DNA of 64,000 nucleotides from Streptomyces rugosispiralis. GTDB taxonomy: Bacteria; Actinomycetota; Actinomycetes; Streptomycetales; Streptomycetaceae. Below, one piece after another: positions 47,441 through 57,020 of this stretch; the first letter of the stretch is position 1; each line of letters opens with the position of its first letter. The notes below the pieces were generated by a model. That model saw nothing but the letters and a program-made list of their open reading frames with translations, searched no databases and was not told the origin of the DNA. The translations under genes were made by a program, and so were the position numbers. Where the stretch lies: the NCBI RefSeq assembly GCF_024505145.1, contig NZ_JANIAA010000003.1:1-64000 (forward strand), written 5' to 3'.

Positions 47441-50400
47441 GCGTCCAATCTGGCATCCGCCACCGACAATCCGTCCCCGGCCTCCTCCGGTGGGCCGTAG
47501 CCGCCGCCGCCCGGCGTGTGGACGACCAGGATGTCCCCTACCCCGGCATCCGCCGCGTCGCGGCCGTCCAGGCGGTCCACCGAACCGTCGGCGCGCTCGA
47601 TCAGGTTGGCACCCAGCGCGCCCGGCTCACCGCCCGCCATGCCGTACGGCGCCACCCGGCGGTGGCCGGTGAGGAGGGCGACGGTCATCGGCTCCAGGAA
47701 GCGGATGCGGCGGGTGACGCCGTCGCCGCCGTGCCATTGGCCGCGGCCGCCGCTGTCCCGGCGGATCGTGAAGCTCTCGACCCGCACCGGATAGCGCCAC
47801 TCCAGCACCTCGGGGTCGGTCAGCCGGGAGTTGGTCATATGGGTCTGCACGGCGTCGGCGCCGTCGAAGCCGTCCCCCGCGCCGGAGCCGCTGGCGACCG
47901 TCTCGTAGTACTGGACGCGGTCATTGCCGAAGGTGATGTTGTTCATCGTGCCGGAGCCCTCGGCCTGGACGCCCAGGGCCGCGTACAGGGCGCCCGTGAC
48001 GGCCTGGGAGGTCTCGACGTTCCCGGCGACCGTGGCGGCCGGGAAGACGGGCGCCAGCATGGAGCCCTCGGGGATACGGACCTCCAGGGGCTTCAGACAG
48101 CCGCTGTTGAGCGGGATGTCCTCGGCCACCAGCGTCCGGAAGACATAGAGCACGGCCGCCATCACCACCGAGCTGGGCGCGTTGTCGTTGCCCGGCCGCT
48201 GGGGCGAGGTGCCGGTGAAGTCCAGGACGGCGCCACGCGCCTCGCGGTCCACCGTAAGACCGACGCGGATGACCGCCCCGCCGTCGGTCTCGTAGCGGTA
48301 CGAGCCGTCGCGCAGCCCGGCGACGATACGGCGCACCGACTCCTCGGCGTTGTCCTGGACGTGGCCCATATAGGCGTGCACGACATCGAGGCCGAACTGC
48401 CCGATCATCCGGCGCAGTTCCTGGACGCCCTTCTCGTTGGCGGCGATCTGGGCGCGCAGATCGGCGAGGTTGGCGTCCGGGGCGCGGGACGGGTACGGCC
48501 CGCCGGTCAGCAGTTCGCGGGTCTCCCGCTCGCGCAGCGCCCCGTCCCGTACCAGCAGCCAGTTGTCGAAGAGGACACCCTCCTCCTCGATGGTGCGGCT
48601 GAAGGCGGGCATGGAGCCGGGGGTGATGCCGCCGATCTCGGCGTGGTGGCCGCGCGAGGCGACGAGGAAGAGCAGTTGGTCCCCCGCCTCGTCGAAGACC
48701 GGGCTGACCACGGTGACATCCGGCAGATGGGTGCCTCCGTGGTACGGGTCGTTGATCGCGTACACATCGCCGGGCCGCATCGCGCCCCCGTTGCGCCGCA
48801 GCACCTCCTTGATGGACTCGCCCATGGAGCCCAGGTGCACCGGGATGTGCGGGGCGTTGGCGATGAGATTGCCCTCGGCGTCGAAGAGGGCGCAGGAGAA
48901 GTCGAGCCGCTCCTTGATGTTGACGGAGTGGGCGGTGTGCTCCAGGCGGACGCCCATCTGTTCGGCGATGGCCATGAAGAGGCTGTTGAAGACCTCCAGC
49001 ATCACGGGGTCCACGTCGGTGCCGACCGCGGTGGTGCCCGGGCGCGGCCGGACCCGGGTGAGCAGCAGATGGCCGCGCTCGCCCATGGTGGCCTGCCAGC
49101 CCGGGTCGACCACGGTGGTGGCGTCCTCCTCGGCGAGGATCGCGGGCCCGGTGACCCGGTCCGACGGGCGCATACGGTCGCGTTCGTAGAGCTCCGCCCG
49201 CTGCCGGCGCCCTTCCGAGAACATCCTTACGGTCGTCATGGGCGCCAGTTCGCCCTCCCTGGGCGGCGGTTCCACGGCATGGCCGCCGGTGGGCCCGGAC
49301 GCGCCGACCGCCTCGACCGACACCGCCTCGACGACCAGCGGCTTGTCCATGGTGAAGGCGTAGCGGGCGCGGTGCGCCCGGACGAAGTCCTCGGTCATCG
49401 CGGGGGCGGAGCCTACGGGTACGGGGATGCTGGAGTCGGTGCCCGCGTACCGCAGATGGACCCGGGCGACGGTGTCCAGGGTGTTCTCCGGGACCCCGTC
49501 CGCGAGCAGTTCGCCGCGGGTCCGATCGGCCAGCCGGGCGCACAGCTCACGCACCCGCGGCAGCGTCTCCTCGCCCAGCTCGGCCTCGACGGCCTGCTCG
49601 CGCATGGCGGTGGCGTCGGCCACCCCGATGCCGTACGCGGAGAGGACGCCCGCCAGCGGCGGCACGATCACCGTGCCGATGCCGAGCGCGTCGGCGACCG
49701 CGCAGGCGTGCTGGCCGCCCGCGCCGCCGAAGCTGGTGAGCGCGTAGCGGGTGACGTCACGGCCACGCTGCACGGAGATCTTCTTGACCGCGTTCGCCAT
49801 GTTGAGCACCGCGATGTCCAGGAAGCCCGCCGCGACCTCCTCCGGCCCGCGCCGGTCGCCGGTCGCCTCCGCGATCTCCTCGGCGAGCGCGGCGAAGCGC
49901 TCCCGGACCGTCGCCGCGTCCAGCGGCTGGTCGGCGTGCGGGCCGAAAACCGCCGGGAAGTGGTCCGGCTGGATCCGGCCGAGCATCACATTGGCGTCGG
50001 TCACGGTCAGCGGGCCGCCGCGCCGGTAGCAGGCTGGTCCGGGGACGGCCCCGGCCGAATCCGGCCCCACGCGGTAGCGCCGGCCGTCGAAGTGGAGCAC
50101 CGAACCGCCGCCCGCGGCCACGGTGTGGATGTTCATCATCGGGGCGCGCATCCGCACCCCGGCGACCTCGGTGCCGAAGATGCGCTCGAACTCGCCCGCG
50201 TAGTGCGAGACATCGGTCGAGGTGCCGCCCATGTCGAAGCCGATGACCCGGCCGTGTCCGGCCTCGCCGGAGGAGCGCGCCATGCCCACCACACCGCCCG
50301 CGGGCCCGGACAGCACCGCGTCCTTGCCCCGAAAGTGCGCGGCCTCCCGCAGCCCTCCGTTGGACTGCATGAACATCAGCCGGATACCGCTCAGTTCGGC

Positions 50401-51081
50401 GGCCACGCCCTCCACGTAGCGGCGCAGGATGGGCGAGAGATAGGCATCGACCACGGTGGTGTCGCCGCGCGACACCAGCTTCATCAGCGGGCTGACCTCG
50501 TGGGAACAGCTCACCTGGGTGAAGCCGAGGTCGCGCGCCACCGCGGCGACCCGCCGCTCGTGGGCGGCGTGCCGATAGCCGTGCAGCAGGACCACGGCGG
50601 CGCTGCGGAAGCCGTCGCGGTGGGCGGTGCGCAGCGCCTCGGCGGCGGCGTCGAGGTCCAGGGGGCGGACGACCTCGCCATGGGCGTCCACCCGCTCGGG
50701 GATCTCCACCACCCGGTCGTACAGCGCCTCGGGGAGCAGGATCCGGCGGTCGAAGAGGCGGGGGCGGTTCTGGTACGCGATGCGCAGCGCGTCCCGGAAC
50801 CCTTCGGTCACGACGAGGACAGTCGGCTCACCCTTGCGCTCCAGCAGGGCGTTGGTGGCGACCGTGGTGCCCATCTTGACGACGTCGATCCGGTCGGCCG
50901 GGACCGGATCGCCGGGGCCGAGCCCCAGCGTCTGCCGGATCCCGGCGACGGCGGCGTCCGTATAGCGCTCGGGGTGGTGGGACAGCAGCTTGCGGGTGAC
51001 CAGGCGGCCGTCCGGACGCTTGCCGACGACGTCCGTGAAGGTTCCGCCCCGGTCGATCCAGAATTCCCAGCGACCCGTCAC
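47437..51081 (-). CDS. ATP-dependent 5-oxoprolinase/hydantoinase, fused HyuA-HyuB type
   Basis: A 1214-aa protein that joins HyuA (about 1-690) and HyuB (about 700-1214). The start [17 protein letters not shown] and [13 protein letters not shown] are ATP-binding motifs of the HyuA half; HyuB motifs include [14 protein letters not shown] text, [17 protein letters not shown] and [13 protein letters not shown], and a Gly-rich end PGGGGYGPP. Full-length fusion as in eukaryotic OPLAH points to 5-oxoprolinase. The GTG at 51081 overlaps the stop of the SGNH gene. It shares its substrate with PxpABC encoded 1.4 kb away but lacks the GntR operator. Confidence 0.87.
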   Translation of the reverse strand: MTGRWEFWIDRGGTFTDVVGKRPDGRLVTRKLLSHHPERYTDAAVAGIRQTLGLGPGDPVPADRIDVVKMGTTVATNALLERKGEPTVLVVTEGFRDALRIAYQNRPRLFDRRILLPEALYDRVVEIPERVDAHGEVVRPLDLDAAAEALRTAHRDGFRSAAVVLLHGYRHAAHERRVAAVARDLGFTQVSCSHEVSPLMKLVSRGDTTVVDAYLSPILRRYVEGVAAELSGIRLMFMQSNGGLREAAHFRGKDAVLSGPAGGVVGMARSSGEAGHGRVIGFDMGGTSTDVSHYAGEFERIFGTEVAGVRMRAPMMNIHTVAAGGGSVLHFDGRRYRVGPDSAGAVPGPACYRRGGPLTVTDANVMLGRIQPDHFPAVFGPHADQPLDAATVRERFAALAEEIAEATGDRRGPEEVAAGFLDIAVLNMANAVKKISVQRGRDVTRYALTSFGGAGGQHACAVADALGIGTVIVPPLAGVLSAYGIGVADATAMREQAVEAELGEETLPRVRELCARLADRTRGELLADGVPENTLDTVARVHLRYAGTDSSIPVPVGSAPAMTEDFVRAHRARYAFTMDKPLVVEAVSVEAVGASGPTGGHAVEPPPREGELAPMTTVRMFSEGRRQRAELYERDRMRPSDRVTGPAILAEEDATTVVDPGWQATMGERGHLLLTRVRPRPGTTAVGTDVDPVMLEVFNSLFMAIAEQMGVRLEHTAHSVNIKERLDFSCALFDAEGNLIANAPHIPVHLGSMGESIKEVLRRNGGAMRPGDVYAINDPYHGGTHLPDVTVVSPVFDEAGDQLLFLVASRGHHAEIGGITPGSMPAFSRTIEEEGVLFDNWLLVRDGALRERETRELLTGGPYPSRAPDANLADLRAQIAANEKGVQELRRMIGQFGLDVVHAYMGHVQDNAEESVRRIVAGLRDGSYRYETDGGAVIRVGLTVDREARGAVLDFTGTSPQRPGNDNAPSSVVMAAVLYVFRTLVAEDIPLNSGCLKPLEVRIPEGSMLAPVFPAATVAGNVETSQAVTGALYAALGVQAEGSGTMNNITFGNDRVQYYETVASGSGAGDGFDGADAVQTHMTNSRLTDPEVLEWRYPVRVESFTIRRDSGGRGQWHGGDGVTRRIRFLEPMTVALLTGHRRVAPYGMAGGEPGALGANLIERADGSVDRLDGRDAADAGVGDILVVHTPGGGGYGPPEEAGDGLSVADARLDA

Positions 51082-52496
51082 CCCGCCATTGTCGCAGCGG
51101 ACGGCGGTGTGTCGGCGATGAGCGGCTCGGCGGGCGGGTGGGGCACCGGGTCGGCGGAGGCGGGCGCGGACTGCGGGGCGAGCGGCTCGGCGGACGCGGC
51201 GGTCTGGACACGCGGATCGGCGGACACGGGCACCTGGACGCGCGGACCGGCGGAGGCGGGCGCGGGCTGCGGGGCGAGCGGCTCGGCGGACGGGCGGGGC
51301 AGTGGGTCGGTGGCGGACGGGTGCGGGAGGTGGGCGGGGACCGGGCCGCGGGTCACCGCGGTGAGCGCGGCGAGCGTCGCCCGCCGGTCCCGGTCCTCGA
51401 GCAGATGTCCGGTGCCCTTGAGGCGGTGGCGCCACTCCAGGGCCGCCAGCGCGACCAGGCCGGGCAGGAGATCGGTGCAGCGGTCCGCGATCCAGCGGGT
51501 GCCGCGGGTGGCCATCCACCACGCGGAGGCGGCGCGCGAGGGCGCGGAGCCGTCGAGCTCCAGGGACGGCGGGACCCCGGTCGCGATGGACCGGGCGCGC
51601 AGGGCGCTGTGGAACTCCCTGGCCAGCAGCCGGTGCCCCAGCTCGCTCGGATGCAGCCGGTCCACGCTCCACGCCCGCCGGTCGGTGACCCAGCTGTGGT
51701 CGCTCAGCTCCACATGGACCGCCTCGTGGCGCTGGGACAGCGCGTGCACCACGGTGTTCACCGCGCGCATCCGGCGCCCCAGCGGGCGCGCCAGCGCGGA
51801 TGGCAGTCCCAGCATCCGCCCGGGGTCGGGCAGACAGGCGGTGAGCACCACGGCGCCGTCGGCGCGCAGCGCGCCGATCGTGCGGTCGAGGGCCTCGGCG
51901 ACCCGGTGGATGTCGAACGAGTCGCGCAGCGTGTCGTTCCCGCCGACCACGACCGACACCAGATGCGGACGGGCGCGGCGGGCGGCGGGCAGCTGTTCGT
52001 CGGCGACATCGGCGGCCAGTGCCCCGCTGCGGGACAGGTTGACGAACTCCACGGGCTCGTCGGGGTGCGGCCCGGCCGCCGCCGCCAGCAGCGCGGCCCA
52101 GCCCCGCCATCCGCCGCCGGGCGCCGGGTCCCCGAGCCCTTCGGTGAGCGAGTCGCCGAGGGCGGCGAACCGCAGCCTGCGCGGTTCCGCGCCCTCGCCC
52201 GGACCCTCGCCCGCGCACTCGCCCGTTGCGTCCCCGTCGCCCGGTGTCGTGCCCGGGGTCCGGGCCGCCCGGTGCGGGGCGGTGCCCGGTGTCGTGCCCG
52301 GGGTCCGGGCCGCCCGGTGCGGAGCGGTGCCCGCTCGGTGCGGGGCAGTGGCCGCGTCCTGCCCCGCACACCCCGTCTCCGTAAGGACGGCCTCCACGAC
52401 GACGGCCTCCGTAAGGGCGCCATCCGTAACGGCGGCCTCCTTACGAGACGGTTCCGTACCAGCGCGGTCCCCCGTGTGAGCGCCGGCTGCGCTCAC
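51078..52496 (-). CDS. SGNH/GDSL hydrolase with low-complexity ends
   Basis: About 472 aa. The core (about 110-330) is an SGNH esterase: block [14 protein letters not shown] with the catalytic Ser, block II Gly in [12 protein letters not shown], block [11 protein letters not shown], block [12 protein letters not shown] with Asp and His. No signal peptide. The N-terminus is a repeat-rich tail ([12 protein letters not shown] twice, from a tandem DNA repeat at about 52240-52325) and the C-terminus is a run of [13 protein letters not shown] repeats. The GTG start overlaps the upstream glycosyltransferase stop (GTGA). It may deacylate the glycosyltransferase product. Confidence 0.8.
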   Translation of the reverse strand: MSAAGAHTGDRAGTEPSRKEAAVTDGALTEAVVVEAVLTETGCAGQDAATAPHRAGTAPHRAARTPGTTPGTAPHRAARTPGTTPGDGDATGECAGEGPGEGAEPRRLRFAALGDSLTEGLGDPAPGGGWRGWAALLAAAAGPHPDEPVEFVNLSRSGALAADVADEQLPAARRARPHLVSVVVGGNDTLRDSFDIHRVAEALDRTIGALRADGAVVLTACLPDPGRMLGLPSALARPLGRRMRAVNTVVHALSQRHEAVHVELSDHSWVTDRRAWSVDRLHPSELGHRLLAREFHSALRARSIATGVPPSLELDGSAPSRAASAWWMATRGTRWIADRCTDLLPGLVALAALEWRHRLKGTGHLLEDRDRRATLAALTAVTRGPVPAHLPHPSATDPLPRPSAEPLAPQPAPASAGPRVQVPVSADPRVQTAASAEPLAPQSAPASADPVPHPPAEPLIADTPPSAATMAG

Positions 52497-53722
52497 CGCA
52501 CACCGCCGACGGCCCGGGGCGCCGGGACCGCCGGGGCGGCCGGGAGCGCGGCGGCCGGGAGCCGGCCGCCGTCGGCGCACCGGACGCCCTCGGTGGACGC
52601 GTCATGGGCGGCCAGGAAGGAGGCGACCGCCGCGGGCCAGCCGTAGCGCTCGGCCCGCGCCCGAGCCGCCGCCCGGCGCAGGGGCTCCGAGCGGCCGAGG
52701 ACGCGCTCGACGGCGTCCGCGAAGGCCGTTCCGTTGTCGGCCGCGGTCTCGCCCGCCGCGCCCACGATGTCCGGCAGCGCGGAGAGCGCGCTGACGACGA
52801 CGGGCGAACCGCAGGCCAGTGCCTCCAGCGCCGCGAGGCCGAAGGTCTCCGCCGGACCCGGCGCCAGCACCACATCGGCGCTCGCCTGGATGGCGGCGAG
52901 CCCCGCCCGCTCCGCAACATGGCCGAGGAAGACGGCCGGCAGCCCCTCGGCGCGGGCGCGGGCCTCCAGGCGCGGCCGGAGCGGCCCGTCCCCGGCGACC
53001 ACGAGCGCCGCGGAGACGCCCCGGCGCCGCAGCTCGGCGAGCGCGTCGAGCGCCCGGCCCGGCCGCTTCTCCGGCGAGAGCCGCGAGCACATGGCGATGA
53101 GCACGGCCGCCTCACCACGGTGGTGGTCCCGCAGGTCGGCGTCGTGGTGGGAGGGGTGGAAGTGGCCGAGATCCACGCCCAGCGGGGCGCGTACGACATT
53201 CCGGGCGCCGATCCGTACGAACTCGCGCGCCGCCCATTCGGTGGTGCAGACGATCCGCGAGTACGCCCGCGCGGTACGGAGGTTGAGCCGGTCCGCGGCT
53301 CCCTCGGCGAACGCGTCCGGCACACCCCAGGTGCGCAGCACGGCGTCCGCGCTCTCGTGGGAGACCATCACGGCCGGTACGCGGGCGCGCCGCGCCCACT
53401 CCCCCGTCCAGCGGAGGGAGGTGCGGTCCGACACCTCCAGCCGGTCCGGTGCGAGGCCGTCGAGCAGCCGGGTCAGCCGCCGCCGGTCGGTCAGGACGCG
53501 GTAGCCGCCGGTGCCGGGGATGGTCGGCCCGGGCAGGGTGATCACCCGCCCCTGCCGGGTGTGCTCGTCCGAGACCCGCTCGCCCGGCACCACCAGGACG
53601 GCCTCGTGCCCGGCCGCCTGGTACCCGGCCCCGAGCTCGCGCAGCGCGGTGCGCAGGCCGCCGGAGGCGGGGGTGACGAAGTTGGCCAGCCGGACGATGC
53701 GCAGCCCCTTGCCGTCGTTCAT
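52493..53722 (-). CDS. Glycosyltransferase family 4 protein
   Basis: A 409-aa GT-B enzyme. The acceptor loop starts LRIVRLANFVTPASGGLRTAL; the donor-site motif PAETFGLAALEALACGSPVV contains the EX7E glutamates. It follows a second GT4 gene and precedes the SGNH hydrolase. The ATG at 53722 follows GGGAGGAG at good spacing; an ATG at 53758 overlaps the upstream stop and cannot be excluded. It may glycosylate a lipid or polyketide-like acceptor, or build a mannoside; unknown. Confidence 0.86.
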   Translation of the reverse strand: MNDGKGLRIVRLANFVTPASGGLRTALRELGAGYQAAGHEAVLVVPGERVSDEHTRQGRVITLPGPTIPGTGGYRVLTDRRRLTRLLDGLAPDRLEVSDRTSLRWTGEWARRARVPAVMVSHESADAVLRTWGVPDAFAEGAADRLNLRTARAYSRIVCTTEWAAREFVRIGARNVVRAPLGVDLGHFHPSHHDADLRDHHRGEAAVLIAMCSRLSPEKRPGRALDALAELRRRGVSAALVVAGDGPLRPRLEARARAEGLPAVFLGHVAERAGLAAIQASADVVLAPGPAETFGLAALEALACGSPVVVSALSALPDIVGAAGETAADNGTAFADAVERVLGRSEPLRRAAARARAERYGWPAAVASFLAAHDASTEGVRCADGGRLPAAALPAAPAVPAPRAVGGVR

Positions 53723-53754
53723 GTTCTGCTCTCCTCCCACAGCTCCGACGACGC

Positions 53755-54921
53755 TCATGCGGCGACCGCCGTGCGGGCCGCCAGGATCTCGGTGTAGTGG
53801 TCGATGAGCTGGTCGCCGATCGCCTCCCAGGTGCGGCCCTCGACCGCCTCCCGGCCGGCGTGCCCCAGCGCCGCGCGCAGCCTCGCGTCGGCCGCGAGCA
53901 GCGATACGGCGTCGGTCACCTCGGTCGTGTCCCCGGGCGGCACCAGCAGTCCGGTGCGCCCGTGGTCGATGAGGTCCAGCGGGCCGCCGGCCGCGGGCGC
54001 GATCACCGGAACGCCGCTGGCCTGGGCCTCCTGCACGGTCTGGCAGAAGGTCTCCTGGGGCCCGGTGTGGGCGAAGACGTCCAGCGAGGCGAAGACCCGG
54101 GCCAGGTCGTCGCCGGTGCGGCGGCCGAGGAAGCGGGCCGTCGGCATGGCCGCCCGCAGCGCGGGCTCGCTCGGCCCGTCCCCGACCACGACGACCTGGA
54201 TGCCGGGGAGCTCGCTCAGCGGCGCGAGCAGCTCGACGTTCTTCTCCGGGGCGAGGCGGCCGATGTATCCGACGATCAGCTCACCGCCGGGGGCGAGCGA
54301 GCGGCGCAGCTCCGGGTCGCGGCGCGACGGGTGGAAGCGCTCGGTGTCGACCCCGCGCGGCCACAGCCGGATCCTCGGCACGCCGTGCTCGTCCAGGTCG
54401 CGAGCGGCGGCGGTGGAGGGCGCGAGGGTCCGGTCGGCGGCGGTGTGCACGGCGCGGATGCGCCGCCAGGCCGCGTTCTCGCCCGCGCCGAGGTAGGTGC
54501 GGGCGTAGGAGCCCAGGTCGGTCTGGTAGACGGCCACCGCGGGTATCCGCAGCCGGAGCGCGGCCGTCATCCCGCGCGCACCCAGGACGAAGGGGCTGGC
54601 GAGGTGGACGACATCGCTGCCGTGGGAGGTGATCGCGGCGGCGAGCTTCCGGCTCGGCAGGGCGACCCGCACCTGCGGATAGCCGGGCAGGGGCAGGGAC
54701 GGGATACGGACGACGGGGTAGGGGTGCGACCGGTCCATCTCCCCTTGGCTCTCGGGTGGACCGCCGGCCGCGGCGGGCGGTGGGCCTCCGGGGGGACCGG
54801 CCGGTGCGATGACCAAGGGGTGATGGCCACGGCGGTGGAGGTGGTCCGCGGTCTGCAGCGTGCAGTGAGCGACGCCGTTGATGTCGGGTGGGAAGGATTC
54901 AGTCACGATGGCGACACGCAT
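53755..54921 (-). CDS. Glycosyltransferase family 4, MgtA/PimB-like mannosyltransferase
   Basis: A 388-aa GT-B enzyme starting MRVAIVTESFPPDINGVAHC, with donor motif GPQETFCQTVQEAQASGVPVI. It resembles the GDP-mannose-dependent lipid mannosyltransferases of actinobacteria (MgtA, mannosylating a glucuronosyl-diacylglycerol). A Pro/Gly-rich loop follows the first strand. First gene of a minus-strand run that includes a second GT4, the SGNH hydrolase and the 5-oxoprolinase. Confidence 0.86.
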   Translation of the reverse strand: MRVAIVTESFPPDINGVAHCTLQTADHLHRRGHHPLVIAPAGPPGGPPPAAAGGPPESQGEMDRSHPYPVVRIPSLPLPGYPQVRVALPSRKLAAAITSHGSDVVHLASPFVLGARGMTAALRLRIPAVAVYQTDLGSYARTYLGAGENAAWRRIRAVHTAADRTLAPSTAAARDLDEHGVPRIRLWPRGVDTERFHPSRRDPELRRSLAPGGELIVGYIGRLAPEKNVELLAPLSELPGIQVVVVGDGPSEPALRAAMPTARFLGRRTGDDLARVFASLDVFAHTGPQETFCQTVQEAQASGVPVIAPAAGGPLDLIDHGRTGLLVPPGDTTEVTDAVSLLAADARLRAALGHAGREAVEGRTWEAIGDQLIDHYTEILAARTAVAA

Positions 54922-55246
54922 ACCGGTGTTGTCGGCGTACGAAGGGTGGCCCCGGCATCGTGAACGTTTCGCGCCGTAGAACGTCCCATGAGCGTTGGCC
55001 CTCGCACCCCACGGGCCCCTCTGAGGGCCCCTGGAGGGACCACCGCAAACCCGTATGAACCCGCTGGAATCGGCGTCCGGTCACTCGGCGTGAATGTTTC
55101 GCTGCGAACGCCCTGCTCGGGGCGGAGCGGAGACACGGAGGGTGATGATCCTCTCACCCGTGCCAGGAAAGACGCGCCGGGCGCCCCGAGGGTTGCCTGG
55201 GTCCGACACCTCGCAGGCGCCCGTCCCCCGGGCGGTCTCGGGGTGC
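54922..55246. promoter_or_regulatory. Upstream region of the glycosyltransferase operon with a repeated 14-bp motif
   Basis: CGTGAAyGTTTCGC occurs twice in the same direction (54959-54972 and 55089-55102), 130 bp apart, differing at one base. The first is 38 bp from the glycosyltransferase start. This could be an operator pair. Nothing coding is seen in the region. Confidence 0.35.
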
Positions 55247-55275
55247 CCGCCCCCGGGGCCGTACGCCGGGGGCGG
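55247..55275 (-). terminator. Hairpin after the HEAT-like gene
   Basis: Perfect 10-bp arms CCGCCCCCGG (55247-55256) and CCGGGGGCGG (55266-55275) with a 9-base loop, 8 bp beyond the stop of the minus-strand gene. Confidence 0.65.
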
Positions 55276-55282
55276 CCCGGGG

Positions 55283-56707
55283 TCAGAAGCCCGGGGTCTC
55301 GGGCCCGATGCGGCTGCGGACCGCCGTCTGGACCTCGGCCTCCTCCGCCGGGTCGGCGGCCAGCCGGCGGAGCTGTTCGACGACGCGGGCGTCGGCGGTG
55401 GCGGCGTGGCGGGCGGCGACTTCGCGGGTGCTCTCCTCACAGTCCCAGAGGCATTCGACCGCGAAGCCCGCCGCGAAGGACGGATCGGTGGCGGCCAGCG
55501 CACGGGCGGCGCGGCCACGGAGATGGGAGGAGGCCGTCTCGCGGTAGATATGGCGCAGGACGGGCGCGGCGCAGGAGATCGTCAGGCGCCCCGCGCCGTC
55601 GACCAGCGTCCACAGGGTCTGGGCGTCCGGGCCCTCGGCCCGCACCGCGCGGCGGAGCGCGGCGAGCACGAGCGGGGAGTCGTACTGACCGCCGCGGCAG
55701 GAGAGCATCGCGGCCGCCGCGTCCCCGAGCGCGTCCGGGCGGTGGGCCCAGACCCGGGCCCGGTCGAGGGCGGCGATACTGCGCATGCGTTCGAAGGCGG
55801 AGAGGGCCGCCTGGGAGACCAGCTGTGAGGCGTCCGGTTCGGTCACGGCGGCCTCGATCAGGTCGAGCACCTCGGGGTCGCCGATCTCCGCGAGGTGCCG
55901 CAGCGCCGCGGCGCGGGCGGCGTCGGGGGCCGACGCGGCGGCGGCGAGGAGCTCGGGCCGGTCCTCGGGACCGGCGACGGCGGCCAGACAGCGGGCGGCC
56001 GCGTCGGGACGGCGGGCGTCCGGCTTCAGATCGTGCTCCCGCTGGGCCCACAGCAGGATGTCGTGGACGCTCCAGCCCGGACGCGGCCCCGAGGGCCGCA
56101 GCTGGCGCTGCCATCGGTCGAAGGCGCCGCGCTCGGCGGCCGCGCGCACCCGCGGCCCGTGGTCCGGATCGTCGGCCCACAGCCGCCAGGGCCGGGGTTC
56201 GTAGGCGCCGCGCACCACGGCGGCCAGTTCGGCGTCGCCGTCGGGGGTCGGGGGAAAGTGGGCGAGGATCGCGGGGGCGAGGCCGCGCAGCCCGGTGTCG
56301 TCGTCGCGCAGGGCCAGCTCGTCGAGGGCCCATTCCCAGTTACTGCCGGCCGCGGCGTAGCGGCGCAGCAGCCGCAGCGCGTCGGACCTGCCGTAGGCGG
56401 CGAGGTGGCCGAGGACGGAGAGGGCGAGCCCGGTGCGCTCCTCGTCGTCGTCGACCAGGTCGTCGGGGTGGAACAGATGCTGTTCGATCTCGTCGAGCCC
56501 GGCGTCGAGGTCCAGACAGAGCCTGGCGTAATAGAGCGAGCGGTTCTCGACCTGCCAGTCACGGCGGGGGTCGCGCAGCACACAGTGGTGCAGTGCCGCG
56601 AGCGCCTCGGCCCGCGGCGCGGCGAGGGCGTGCAGGGTCCCGTCGCCGCGGCCTCGCTGCAGGAGGCCGAGCAGGGTGCCGCTGGGCGCTATGTCTGGAT
56701 CGAACAT
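55283..56707 (-). CDS. HEAT-repeat-like protein of unknown function
   Basis: About 474 aa, almost all helical, with repeated segments of HEAT type (AAALRHLAEIGDPEVLDLIEAAVTEP, SPLVLAALRRAVRAEG, HLRGRAARALAATDPSFAAGF). Typical for protein scaffolds in Streptomyces; no catalytic motif. The ATG at 56707 begins MFDPDIAPSGTLLGLLQRG; the ribosome site is poor, and an ATG at 56764 is an alternative. It is divergent from the PP2C phosphatase gene. Function unknown. Confidence 0.75.
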   Translation of the reverse strand: MFDPDIAPSGTLLGLLQRGRGDGTLHALAAPRAEALAALHHCVLRDPRRDWQVENRSLYYARLCLDLDAGLDEIEQHLFHPDDLVDDDEERTGLALSVLGHLAAYGRSDALRLLRRYAAAGSNWEWALDELALRDDDTGLRGLAPAILAHFPPTPDGDAELAAVVRGAYEPRPWRLWADDPDHGPRVRAAAERGAFDRWQRQLRPSGPRPGWSVHDILLWAQREHDLKPDARRPDAAARCLAAVAGPEDRPELLAAAASAPDAARAAALRHLAEIGDPEVLDLIEAAVTEPDASQLVSQAALSAFERMRSIAALDRARVWAHRPDALGDAAAAMLSCRGGQYDSPLVLAALRRAVRAEGPDAQTLWTLVDGAGRLTISCAAPVLRHIYRETASSHLRGRAARALAATDPSFAAGFAVECLWDCEESTREVAARHAATADARVVEQLRRLAADPAEEAEVQTAVRSRIGPETPGF

Positions 56708-57020
56708 GAGGTCAGCATCCGGTGCGGGAGGTTCGCTGGCAACGGGATTTCCGTCGATCGGCATTCTTGCCGATGTCCTGCCGCCGTATGCCTGATGAAC
56801 GGTGCGAGACTGAGGGACTCCCGAGCGCCGCAGCCTACCCGGAATCGCGCCCTCCGCCGATTCCCGCCCGACATGCCCCCGGAAGGCCATCGGCATATGC
56901 CGCAAGCACCACCGGATCGGGTATTGCCAAACCGCTTACGGGATGTCGCAGCCTGTGCAAGAGTCGTTACCGGTCCCTCCCTCAAGACCCGGCCGCGCCG
57001 CGCCCGTATCGGAGAACGTC
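56708..57020. other. Divergent intergenic region with two palindromes
   Basis: 313 bp between the HEAT-like and phosphatase genes. It holds ATCGGCA-TTCT-TGCCGAT (56757-56774) and the 12-bp perfect palindrome CGGCATATGCCG (56891-56902); both contain CGGCA/TGCCG, so a common binding protein is possible. No additional gene seen. Confidence 0.4.

Noticed and set aside
47518..52479. Open frame of 1653 codons on the plus strand opposite the oxoprolinase and SGNH genes
   Set aside because: The minus strand carries clear family motifs throughout; the plus frame has none.
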